A stretch of 47,980 nucleotides of DNA from Sedimentisphaerales bacterium (GTDB taxonomy: Bacteria > Planctomycetota > Phycisphaerae > Sedimentisphaerales > Anaerobacaceae): assembly GCA_016936075.1 (NCBI GenBank), contig JAFGPS010000194.1:1-47980 (forward strand), read 5' to 3'. The number at the start of each line of letters is the position of its first letter. Position 1 is the first letter of the stretch. Below are positions 27,485 to 37,600 of this stretch, in pieces. Under the pieces are notes generated by a model that was not told the origin of the DNA, ran no database searches, and worked only from the letters and a program-made list of their open reading frames with translations. Position numbers and translations under genes: made by a program.

Positions 27485-27792
27485 ATATACATATTACGCA
27501 ATATATTACACATATCAAGTGTTCTCTTTTCATGCTTATTTCCCATTTTACTTCTGGCACGAAAAAAAACACCATATTGGGAGTAACATTTGGGATTGGA
27601 TATTAAATATTGACTATTAGAACTCAATTTCCGAAGCTTGTTTAAATCTTGCTTGAGTTTACGATTCTTTGAACTACTCTTTAAGATATTTATTACAAAT
27701 GCGGAAAAAGTTAATGTTATCGATAAGATATTAGAAGAGGCCTAAATAGATTGACGCTATTTTGAGATTGCGGGGTATTTTCACTGTTCGAT

Positions 27793-27834
27793 CAAAAAAA
27801 GTAAAGCCTTGTAAGCTATTAACCTACAAGGCTT
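27793..27834 (-). terminator. Minus-strand terminator after the tRNA fragment
   Basis: A 10-bp perfect stem (27804-27813 with 27825-27834) with an 11-nt loop is followed, on the minus strand, by TACTTTTTTTGAT. It begins 8 bases after the discriminator base of the tRNA half, as a native tRNA terminator would. Confidence 0.75.
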
Positions 27835-27841
27835 CACTAAA

Positions 27842-27888
27842 CGAGGTCGAAGGGGCTCGAACCCTCAACCTTCGCAACGACAGTCCGA
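27842..27888 (-). other. 3' half of a tRNA gene (anticodon arm to discriminator), attachment-site scar
   Basis: Read on the minus strand: T-arm GAGGG-TTCGAGC-CCCTT with a canonical T-loop, then the acceptor 3' strand CGACCTC and discriminator G. Upstream come a 5-base variable loop AGGTT and an anticodon-like arm (27-31 TCGGA, loop CTGTCGT, 39-43 TGCGA; one G-G mismatch). The loop would give anticodon GTC (Asp), and G73 agrees with tRNA-Asp. No D-arm or acceptor 5' strand (GAGGTCG) is found upstream, so only the 3' half is present. Such halves are typical of sites where an integrase has recombined at the anticodon or T-arm. Confidence 0.5.
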
Positions 27889-28125
27889 ACATCGCGTTTG
27901 TAAGTGATTGTGAATAAATGGTTTATACTTGTAAAATAAAGACTTATGATGCTGGCCGAGGTGCAACCGGAACCTAACAGAAAGCCAAACGATCGCTTTT
28001 GGTGCAAATTTTGGCGCATCGACCGGTTCATGTAATCCATTATTATTACTAATAAGTTAAATTAGTGTCACCAACTATTGTTTTAAGATTTATATTTCTT
28101 GGAAACAAGCTATGATTTTTTCAAA

Positions 28126-28176
28126 GATTCGAAGATTTGAAGATTTTGATTTTTTTATAATGCAAATCTTCGGATT
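28126..28176. repeat. Long inverted repeat of unknown role
   Basis: CGAAGATTTG (28130-28139) pairs perfectly with CAAATCTTCG (28163-28172), and four further outer pairs (two of them G-T) extend the stem to 14 bp; the loop is 23 nt. The sequence is AT-rich with GAAGATTT repeats. No poly-T directly after either arm, so not a plain terminator. Confidence 0.4.
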
Positions 28177-28244
28177 ATATAGACACTTTTTTGAATCACA
28201 GCTTCAGAAAAAATACCTTCAATACTTTACCCGCCAATAAGCTA

Positions 28245-29012
28245 CTAAATCAACCGACCACAATAAAATCTGATATCGATGTACAAAATATAATTCTTAA
28301 TGGTTTTGGTAGTAGCATTAAATCGAATTCTTGACAATGGGTAGGGGTATACCTGTGACAAATTTATAAAAGCATACGTATCTAAAATATCTTCTCGATA
28401 GCTTCGATTAAAACGCTCAATATAGCTGTTTTGCTGTGGCTTGCCCGGCTCGATACGTCTGTGACGAATCCGGTGCATACAGCAAAACTTCCTGAATTCA
28501 TGACTGGTAAACTCCGGACCGTTGTCACTGCGGATATATTTAGGATAGCCGCGTTCGGATGCTATAATATCGAGGCTGCGAATTATTCCTGGTGACGGCA
28601 AACTCGTATCGGCTTCTATTGTTAATGCTTCACGATTAAAATCATCTATCACGTTAAACGTCCTGAACTTACGGCCGTTACTTAAACTGTCACTCATAAA
28701 ATCCATACTCCAGACTTCATTGGACATAACTGCTTTCGGCATTGGTTTGGGATCCTTTATTGCTATACGACGTTTCCTACGATGCTTGAGCTGAAATTCA
28801 TTTTCCTTATACACACGATAAACCTTTTTGTGGTTCCATTTGAACTTCTTCCTGCGAATCGCATCGAATATCTTCGGAAAACCTCGCCTTGGACGTTCAT
28901 CTATCGCCAATTCGATCTGCTTTCTGACTTCGGCATCATCATTGACTTTAGGCTCATAGTAAAAACTGCCACGGCTGATATTAGCTGCCTGACAGGAAGC
29001 TTTAACCGTCAA
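28245..29012 (-). pseudogene. IS3 transposase orfB (DDE integrase), C-terminus lost
   Basis: The HTH_21 region [20 protein letters not shown] precedes the rve integrase core: first Asp in WSMDFMSD, second in SDNGPEF, Glu in [16 protein letters not shown]. After [11 protein letters not shown] the protein leaves the family: the expected tail of about 40 residues (the W..YN..RPH.AL part) is replaced by unrelated sequence that reads through the candidate inverted repeat to a stop at 28245. The frame is open upstream of TTG 29012 to the slippery site, so it is made as an OrfAB fusion. With the catalytic triad present but the end gone, it is probably inactive. Confidence 0.85.
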
Positions 29013-29059
29013 GCCCTCTTGGTTTGCCTGCCTGGCAAAAGCTTTTCGACCAGCAGGCG

Positions 29060-29326
29060 TTAGAAGTTTTTTTCAATCAATTCTTTTAGGATGTTATTTT
29101 CAAGAGATAGCTCGGCGTACATCTTTTTAAGCTTGTTGTTCTCTTCTTCAAGCTGACGCATACGCCTGATCTCTGAGCCGCTCATACCGGCGTATTTGCT
29201 CTTCCAGTTGTAAAATGTGCCGTTGGAAATGCCGTACTTGCGGCATATCTTTGCTACTGTCATCCCTGCTTCGGCTTCCTTGAGAATAGATAGTATCTTC
29301 TTCTCGTTAAATCTTGACTTCTTCAT
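29060..29326 (-). CDS. IS3 transposase orfA
   Basis: 88 residues: the HTH_8/transposase-8 DNA-binding domain ([34 protein letters not shown]) followed by a leucine zipper ([21 protein letters not shown]). It binds the element ends and forms the N-terminal half of the OrfAB transposase. Near the end, the minus strand carries A_AAA_AAC (29072-29066) in the codons GAA AAA AAC. A -1 slip there bypasses the stop at 29060 and enters orfB as [20 protein letters not shown], exactly joining the two proteins. Confidence 0.9.
   Translation of the reverse strand: MKKSRFNEKKILSILKEAEAGMTVAKICRKYGISNGTFYNWKSKYAGMSGSEIRRMRQLEEENNKLKKMYAELSLENNILKELIEKNF
29066..29072 (-). promoter_or_regulatory. Programmed -1 frameshift site, A_AAA_AAC
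   Basis: The classic X_XXY_YYZ heptamer lies in frame with orfA four codons before its stop, and the -1 frame is open into orfB. This is the standard expression signal of IS3-family elements. Confidence 0.8.
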
Positions 29327-29409
29327 CTATGAGTTCCTTTCATAATATAACTATATTACTCCAGAACTCTCCAGTTTTCTATGTTCAATTGTAGGGGATA
29401 GCTACCCCA

Positions 29410-29901
29410 AGACTACAACTAAATCGAAAATATCGTTTTAAAACAGGTTATTTTTAAGCAGGAGAAAATCATGAAAAGTTCAATCAGAAAAACACGTTAA
29501 GACAAGTTTCCGCTTACGCTTCATCCGTCATGACACAATATTACAGGCAAATAATCTTACTGTAAGTTATCATAATGATCAAATATGATATATTAAATTC
29601 TATGTAGAGCTCTTTGTTAGTTTAATAATATTAATTTTGGATTAATGTCAATTTTAGCTTAATAATAGGGATATAAAATTAAAAAATACGTAGTTTCCAC
29701 AATTGTATTTATTTAAAAAAACGTTATAATTTTTCTCGTTTTATTTTTTTAAATTCGCTCTATAAATAAATAGGAGTCTCATCCAATATATCGATATATT
29801 ATAAGTTTTTTAAAAATATGTGTCGAACAATAAGGATATGAGAACAAAGTAGTTATTTGTACTCAATGTTGATATTTGTAAATAAGAGGAGGAGTTACAA
29901 A
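29410..29901. other. Leader region of the Tc-like cluster
   Basis: 492 very AT-rich bases. An isolated ribosome site (GGAGA 29461-29465) and ATG at 29471 open an eight-codon frame only (MKSSIRKTR-stop, nine codons with the Met), probably the scar of a deleted gene. A promoter is proposed at 29703-29730, and the ribosome site of the first cluster gene is AGGAGGAG near 29887-29894. Palindromic ATCGATAT lies at about 29788-29799. Confidence 0.45.
29703..29730 (+). promoter_or_regulatory. Promoter of the Tc-like cluster
   Basis: TTGTAT (29703-29708), 16 bases, TATAAT (29725-29730), about 170 bases before the first start codon, leaving a long untranslated leader. Best promoter match in the region. 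Confidence 0.45.
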
Positions 29902-31545
29902 ATGCGGATTTGCATCCCAAATTCATTTAGGTCTGTACTTAAAATCTGTGCAATCATAGCAATTTGTTCTTATTCTAATGCACAACAAATCATCCATTTA
30001 GAACCAGGCTGGAATACTGTATATCTGGAAGTTCAGCCGGAACCTGCTGATTGTTCCGAAGTATTTCAGGATATCCCAGTAAAAAGTATATGGATGTGGA
30101 ATGCTCCGTCTTCATCAGAATCATATGTGAATATTCCTGTATCGCCAGACTCACTAGTTCCCTCAGACCAATGGCTTGGTTTTTTCAAAGACACTCCTTC
30201 TGTTTCAAATCTTCATAAGCTTTTGGGTGGTAAGGCTTACCTTATTAAATATGACGGGCAAGAAACCTATGAATGGCAAGTAAGAGGCACTCCGTGCCTT
30301 CCAAAAATATATTGGACACCTAAATCGTATAATTTTGTTGGATTTAATATAGAGAGTGACTATGATAAAGCATCCTTTATAAACTATTTTGAAAATTCGT
30401 CTGCACATATGGGGTCAAATGGATTCCATAAACCTGTTTTCGGACTTGTTGAGGACGAGTTGAATAATCAGTGGATTTGGAAGGATCTCACTTCTAATTA
30501 TCAAACTAATGTTATTGAATCCGGTAGGGCTTATTGGATATATTGTAATTCACATTCAAACTTCGTAGGTCCTCTTGAGATTGATGTTGAGCAGGGTAAG
30601 GACCTGGATTTTTCATCTTTCCTTACAGAGCAGGACCTGACAATAACCAATGTAAGTCAGGACTATTGTACAGTAAGCGTTGCTCTTGAAGATATTAATG
30701 GAAGCAATCCACTTCAATATTCGGAAAAAGATCCCAACGGAAATGCGTATTGGGCTGATTTCAACAGCCCAATTAGTATTGTCAGATTACAACCTAATAC
30801 CGAACATGTTCTTAAACTTCATATCAACAGGATGTTAGTGGATAAAGAACAGGGATTTGATGCAATGTTATCTATAAGTAATGATAAAGGGAGCATGATC
30901 AAAGTACCAGTTATGGCGACATGCCCAGATGAAACAGACTTTGAACTGTGGACAGGAACAGCGGTTATTGATGGCGTAAGTGAGATGGCTTCCTGGGACC
31001 CGGATCAGACAACTTCGGTATCGTCACCGTTTTACATCAGGTTAATCTTGTTACGTAAAAATGAAGAGGTTGGCGCACAATTCTATTTGCTCGATCAGGT
31101 AGCGGGAATAAGAGATACATCGGATAGTAACAGTTTGACATTGATTACCAATAAGGAAAGCTTATCCCAATACGCTGAATCGTTACATTCAAATAGTACA
31201 CTCAATGGATTCAGGATTAGTTCAGCAGCTTTTTCATTTTCCCAGCCGCAGGAAGGCAATGTATTAGTAGGCGATTTTAATGATAATTCTACGCTTGTTT
31301 TTCAGAACATACAATCAAGCGATGACCAGAATCCTTTTTTTCATCGTTATCATCCTGACCATGATAATCTTGAGGAGATACCTCAAATAAAACGAACACT
31401 TACTCTCGATTTGGAAATGACACATGTGGAGGAGCAAATTGGTACCTACAGTGAAGTGATTCAAGGTCTTACCAACAAGGATATAGTTGTTTCAGGAACC
31501 TTAAAGCTAAAGCTCATCGCGCGTCCCAGCCAATGGATAAAATAG
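29902..31545 (+). CDS. Exported beta-rich protein, first gene of the Tc-like cluster
   Basis: 547 residues from ATG 29902, chosen for the strong AGGAGGAG ribosome site and because it exposes a clean signal peptide (about 1-27, ending YSNA). The mature protein opens with IHLEPGWNTVYLEVQPEP and continues with a regular series of beta strands and aromatic turns (SIWMWNAPS, KAYLIKYDGQETYEWQV, YNFVGFNIES, GRAYWIYCNSHSNFVG). The C-terminal third has TLTLDLEMTHVEE and DIVVSGTLKLKL. No enzyme motif, lipobox or membrane anchor. Ten bases separate its stop from the first possible start of the giant gene, so the two are translated together. I do not know a named family; it may be an adaptor or surface-holding partner of the giant protein. 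Confidence 0.65.
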   Translation: MRICIPNSFRSVLKICAIIAICSYSNAQQIIHLEPGWNTVYLEVQPEPADCSEVFQDIPVKSIWMWNAPSSSESYVNIPVSPDSLVPSDQWLGFFKDTPSVSNLHKLLGGKAYLIKYDGQETYEWQVRGTPCLPKIYWTPKSYNFVGFNIESDYDKASFINYFENSSAHMGSNGFHKPVFGLVEDELNNQWIWKDLTSNYQTNVIESGRAYWIYCNSHSNFVGPLEIDVEQGKDLDFSSFLTEQDLTITNVSQDYCTVSVALEDINGSNPLQYSEKDPNGNAYWADFNSPISIVRLQPNTEHVLKLHINRMLVDKEQGFDAMLSISNDKGSMIKVPVMATCPDETDFELWTGTAVIDGVSEMASWDPDQTTSVSSPFYIRLILLRKNEEVGAQFYLLDQVAGIRDTSDSNSLTLITNKESLSQYAESLHSNSTLNGFRISSAAFSFSQPQEGNVLVGDFNDNSTLVFQNIQSSDDQNPFFHRYHPDHDNLEEIPQIKRTLTLDLEMTHVEEQIGTYSEVIQGLTNKDIVVSGTLKLKLIARPSQWIK

Positions 31546-31627
31546 GAGAATTCGCATGCTCAAAGAAGATGATTCAGGATATACTATAAGCTTTTTTTTC
31601 AATTTTAAAGGTGGAGAGAGAACAAAA

Positions 31628-34600
31628 ATGAAAGGACTATGTTTTCAGTCAATTTTGTCAAAGATATTAAACTGGGTATTACTACTTTTGACTACATTCT
31701 GTACCGGTAATTATTTGCAGGCCAGCTCAAATGATTATTGTTCCGTAGCGGGAAACTACTGTCTTCAATTTGATGGAAGCTGCTATATTGATCTTCATAA
31801 TTCAGGGTATGATTTCAATGGAAACGGATTGACTATATCTTTGTGGACGAGAATAGATCTGAATTATCAAAACGAAGTAATGGGATTGGCAGGAAAATAC
31901 GGTGATAGTGGATTCTGTTTATATTTTGATAACGGCCAGTTTGTCTTCATGGTGGGACGTCAGTCACAAAGCACGTTAATAAAAAGCCCACAAACATCGT
32001 ATGCAGATGGCAAATGGCATCACGTCGCAGGGACATTTATAGAAAATGTAGGTGTTTTGTATGTTGATGGCAATAGAGTAAAAAGTGATAACGAAATAAA
32101 ATTTCAAGATAGTAGTCAGGCTGCTTACATAGGCAAAAAATCCAGCAGTAATAATGATTCCCTTTTAATAGGGATGATTGATAATGTTCAATTCTATAAA
32201 CAAGCTTTGGCACAAGAGCAGATCCAGGATGTATTGAAAGGAAATACCTTAGATAATATCAATCCAGCAAGCTATTGGCCGTTTGAAGAAGGTGTTGGGA
32301 CAGGAACTGCTGATATCTCAGGAAATAATCATAATGGGACATTTGTTAGTGTCGGTGTTGGAGACAATATGCCCATATGGATAGATACTGAGCAGCTTTG
32401 CCATGAGAAGCCTGACAATCCTGATGATCCACCAGTAAATAGCATTGTCAAAGTCGATCCTAATTACGATGGTAATGATCCCAATATTGTAGATACTATT
32501 CAGAATGCAATTGGTAAGGGAAGGACTATTGAATTGTGTAATGGAGTTCATAAAGCTAATGATATTGAATTTACGGCTTTGGATTATCCTTTAATACTTC
32601 GGTCTGAAAGTGAGCATTCTGAACGCTGCATTATAGATTGTAATGATTTTGGAAGAGCATTTGATATCAGTGACTGTAACTATATTACTATTGAAGGGGT
32701 CACTTTTATTAGAGGTAAAGCAGACGAAGGAGGAGCCGTCAGGATCTGCAATACGCCCGTGAGCATTAGTAACTGTATTTTTACAGATAACAGTGCTGTA
32801 TCTTCCAATGATGAAATAGGAGGCGGAGCGATTTCTATTGAGAAAACAGATAGTAATACATATGATGCAATCATTGAAGATTGCCGCTTCTTTGCAAATA
32901 ACGCAGTGTCTGATGGCGGCGCGATAGTTTGCATTGGACAGAATCTGTCTATAAGTAATAGTTCATTTTATGAAAACAGTGCAACTGAAGGCGGGGCTAT
33001 CGCCGTTTACGATTTACCATCTGAATTGAAACTGAACAATAACACATTCAATTATAACGAAGTATCCAGTTCAGGTGGTGCTATTTATAGCAAAGGTTGT
33101 GCTGTAATGAACGCTGTCAATAATGTTTTTGCTTTGAATCAGGCGAATTATGGTGGAGGTTGTTTCATATCAGATTGTAATGATCCTGATACCGCGTTTG
33201 TTAATTGTACATTCTCAAATAATTCGTCTTTGAAAAACGGTGGAGCTCTTGATATATACAATTCAAACCTTAAACTGATCAATAGTATCTTATGGGCTAA
33301 TCAAATTTATGGATTGTCCCCAGAACAAGAAGGCAGTCAACTTTATATAGAGAATTCTGAAGTTTCGGTCAGTTATTGTAATATACAAGGTTGTGGTGGA
33401 GATTTTGAGTATCAAGATTCAGGATACGGTACAGATATTGGTGGTAATCTGGATACTGATCCTCTATTTGTGTTTGACGATAATCCTTTGCTAATGTGGA
33501 ATTCGCCTTGTATCGATAATGGTACAGATACTCTCTTTGCCATGAGCACGACAGACCGTGACGGGCGTGAGAGAGTACTCGACGGTGATGACACTATAGG
33601 TTCACAAGTCGATATGGGTGCCTTTGAATATGATCAAGGTAATCCCGCTATTGGTATGAGTCCGCGTGTCTTCCATGTTAATGGAAATCCTGAGGTAGCA
33701 TTTGTAGAAGCGCAGCTATTGGAGTTTAAGGGCAGCGGTCCGGAAACGGTTATTCCAGATTACATGACGTTGCCAGTATTCCACGGCTTTACTCCATTCT
33801 ATGATTCTGAAGCTCCAGACGGAACAGAACAGTGGCAATGGCTTAAAAGCTATCGTGGCCCTGAAGACAATCTCAAAAGTTATACGCTTCAGCTTGATCC
33901 CAATGGAACCGTCGGACCGCATCTGGGCATGCTTAGTATTACAGAACCTAACGGTATTGCCATCCAATATTCCGATAAGGAAAATCCTACCAATTTTGAT
34001 GCCCTGACCAGGGAGGTCTTCATATCTGCTCTTATAGGTAGAACCTTGTTTGTAGATAATAATTATGATCTCAATGAGATCACTTTAGATCCAGCTACAC
34101 ACTTTAATACGATTCAAGCGGCTATTGATAACGCTATCGATGGTGATATCATTAAGGTGGCTAACGGTGAATACTTGGGTGCTGGTAATACAAGTATTGA
34201 TCTTAAAGGTAAAGTTATTTACATTAAGTCGGCAAGCGGGGATCCCACTTCATGCATCATTAACTGCGGCAATAAGGATTACGGGTTCCTATGTACAAAA
34301 AGTGAACAAAGTGACACACTGATTGAAGGGATTGGTATCAAAAACGCAAAAGAAGTGGGTATTCAGTGTTCACCTGGATCACCTACAATACGAAATTGCC
34401 GTATAGAAGACTGCAATGTGGGCGTTAGCCTTTCAACATCCAAGTCTCATATATATCAGTGTGAATTCTATGGTACAATAAGCCATAGCATAACAGTTAC
34501 AGGAAGTAAATCATCACCTCGTATTCTTGGATGTAAGTTTGTTGACGCCAAATCCGGATTTAAAGGAGCAGCGGTTTATCTTTCAGAAAATATAGATGCG

Positions 34601-37600
34601 TTAATTACCGGATGTACATTTGAAGATTGCAATGCAAGCGATACCGGTGGAGCTATCTATGATAACGGATCTCAACAAACTACAATTCGCGATTGTCAAT
34701 TTAAGGATTGCAGGAGTAATAAAAATGGAGGAGACATATATCTCAATACACCGGTAGATGCACAAGTGGTTAATTGCACATTTACCAGTTCCGATACTAA
34801 TAAAAAAACAAACAATGGTGGGGCTATATTTATCCAGGATGGATCTGCTGAAATTAATAGTAACACTTTCTCAAATAAGAATGTATCGTATGCTGGCGCG
34901 GCGATATATCTTTCAGGAGATAACTCTACCAAAATTGTTAATAGTGTTTTTCATCATAATTCGGCTACAAGTTTTGGTGGAGGTGTATTTACAGACACTG
35001 CCAGCGAAGTTTCTATATACAATTGTACATTTTATGACAATAAAGCTACCAAAGACTCCAATGACATCTACTCGCAAGGCGAACTTGAACTGCGAAATAG
35101 TATTCTCTGGAGTGAAAAGCCAGGTGACCGCCTTCATGTAGATCCCAGCAAAAGTGTCATTGAGTTCTGTACAATCAGAGATCAAAATGACCTTACAGAA
35201 ATTTCAGCATCTAAACCTAATTGGGGCCAATGGTTCCGAAAGACTTTTGAAGGTAATATCAACCAAGATCCCAAATTCGTCAATGCCACGAATACAAACC
35301 AAATAGATCTTCGCTTGCGTGCCGGATCTCCATGTATTGATACGGGCTGTGATATTGACGGCATTTATGCAGATCGTCGTGGATCCTTGCGTCCAATCGA
35401 TGGAGATGACCAACCTAAAAAAGTTGTTAATAACGATATGGACATGGGATCATATGAATACTCTGGTTACTATGGTGGCAGCCGCGATTCTACGGTCAAA
35501 GCTTTAGCCGATGTGCATATTCCTGCTTTTGCCCGGGTGGGCAACGAATGCCAGCTCCACTGGACTCATAACCAACCTGCCTTTCCCCATGACCTTCGTG
35601 TGGAGCAGGCGCCTACATATGAGGTGGATATTTTCCTTCAATCAATGAATGGTTTGGAAAAAGTATTCCTCACAACTTTAGAGATATCCTCCAGTGTTCC
35701 TCCAAGCGGCGTTTACGATCCCAACATTGTTTTTAAGCCCTCTCATGTTGGTCAATGGAAACTTCTTGTTGCTTTGCATGAAGATAACAGCCAGTTCGAG
35801 ATATCTTCGGGTAGTTGCTATATCGCAAGCAGGGAACCGGAAATCTTTACTGTTGGAACAGAGGTGGTATTGAAGAACTGGGATCAGCTATCCCAATTGA
35901 ATCGTACTATAAAACCAGAGATACAAGACAGCTTCGAGAACGCCTTCTTCTGGAGCGATTATGCTAAGCGACTATATATAAAAGCCCGTGTGGCAGGTGC
36001 CTTGATCACATGGAAAGATCGATACGGTGACTCTATCCATCAACTGGTTACAGCTGACTATCCAGAAGACGGAAATGGTTCAGGAAAGGCCCAGGTTTAT
36101 TTAACCGAATCTCCTGACGTTGAACTTTTACCTGAAGGTAAAAATAAATTTCAATATGTGGAAGTTGTACACACTGAATCTCATGTCAAGGGCAATATCA
36201 CAGGAGGTTCCAAATTTACAACCGAAGATAATGATGGTTATTCTGTACTGTTGTTTGGGACGGATTCCCACTACAATTTTGTGCCCACATTTAAGGTCGT
36301 CCACACTGTTAAGTGGGTAGAAAAAGAAGAACCTGGTGAAGCTATTATTGGTGCGGAATTAATTTATATAGATCCCAATGAAAAGGGATGGATTTATAAT
36401 GAGGTATCTCCATACGATACACAAATTTATGATCGAGATACCTTGTCAGGGCAAATTGTTCCAGTCAATACAAACCTTGCAGGCCACCAAAAGGAACTAA
36501 TCGTTTTTTGGTATAAGACAGACCAATCTACCCAGATTCAGTGGCCTACTAAACCGGTTCGGTATAATATTAGCTGGCCCACACTCTCTACAAATCCCAA
36601 ATTGGAAAAAATCGTAATTGCCAGTGAAAAGGGATCAGAGGTTTATGGTCAGAATGCATTTAATAACAATTACTTAAACGTTCAAATATATAACCAGCCG
36701 GATCCCGTTCTTCCAGGATATAATCCCAATGAGGAGCATGCTTTGTTTAAGGGATCCAAGACAGTTTCAGGGGGTCAGACTATCTATGCTTTACGAAACG
36801 ATTTAAACCGAACGGATCCAAATGGATTTGTGACATCTGCTCCCTATGTATTGGTAAAGTATCAACAACCCAATACCGGCAAATGGACCTATCGTGTCTT
36901 TAAGGTAGATGTGGAGGATGCCAATTTCCCTCTCCAAGACACATCGACAGCCGGTACCCAGATTCAGCCCCCTTATCCTTTGAGTGAAATCAAGACGCAA
37001 ACCTGTATGGACAAGTCTTTTGGTGATCCTGATGCTACAAGTTGGTGGAAGGATCGCAATAAGGTTATCTGGGCACGTCACGCAACTGAGGAATCCAAGG
37101 GGGTGAACATTTATTGGTACTACCCATTGCTGGACGGATTCTGGTACGATTTGAATGCGGATGGCTACCAGGATGTTACCATTAACACGCCATTGCCATG
37201 GTTAAGTCATGTATCAGGAAATGCGGATGTAAACATACCGCTTCCGGTGGCCTATAATATAAACTGGCCTCACGAAGTAGCAGAACTCTCCGTGGGTGAA
37301 ACAGTTATGAAAGCCAAGGCCAAGGAAAATGGTCCGGGATTGCCTGATATTACCGGGGCTGGCAGCGTAGAGATTATATATGACGAATCATGGGCTAAAA
37401 ACCAAAAACGCAGTGTGCAACTGATTGATCCGATGCGCGAGTATTCTGTAGAGTTGAAACGGAATGACTTTCCCAGTGAAATTAATGTTCGTAATAGCAA
37501 AGGACGAGATGTTTTTGTGGATATACCATATCACCTGCGTATGCGACTGACCTATGATTCGCTGAAGGAACAGCTCTGTTTCGCAGGGTACTTTAATGAT

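Larger units (their letters stand above)
27485..28244. other. Intergenic region at a probable island boundary
   Basis: 760 bases between the mannosyltransferase start and the end of the truncated transposase. It contains an open stretch on the + strand ending TAA 27743-27745 (tail ...AEKVNVIDKILEEA, possibly the end of a lost gene), a minus-strand terminator (27793-27834), a tRNA 3' half (27842-27888) and a long inverted repeat (28126-28176). No complete gene. Confidence 0.5.
28338..29409 (-). mobile_element. IS3-family insertion sequence, 3'-truncated copy
   Basis: It holds orfA and orfB of an IS3-type element on the minus strand. Candidate ends are TGGGGTAGCTATCCCCTACA read inward from 29409 and TGGGTAGGGGTATACCTGT read inward from 28338; they are only loosely alike, so the borders are tentative. 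The 1072-base length is about 100-200 short of a usual element, which agrees with the missing end of orfB. I found no target-site duplication. Confidence 0.65.

Noticed and set aside
27950-28036. A short + strand frame starting MMLAEVQPEPNRKPND
   Set aside because: Under 30 codons, no ribosome site and no family match. I considered the tail of a lost integrase but cannot support it.
27837-28040. A 67-codon minus-strand frame ending KVEGSSPFDLV
   Set aside because: Its last residues are the translation of the tRNA T-arm and acceptor strand; it is a by-product of the tRNA fragment, not a gene.
32700-35480. Repeated GGAI/NCTF units in the giant gene as a possible tandem DNA repeat
   Set aside because: The repeats are at the protein level (beta-helix coils); the DNA is too diverged to be a nucleotide repeat. 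No CRISPR array was seen anywhere in the window.
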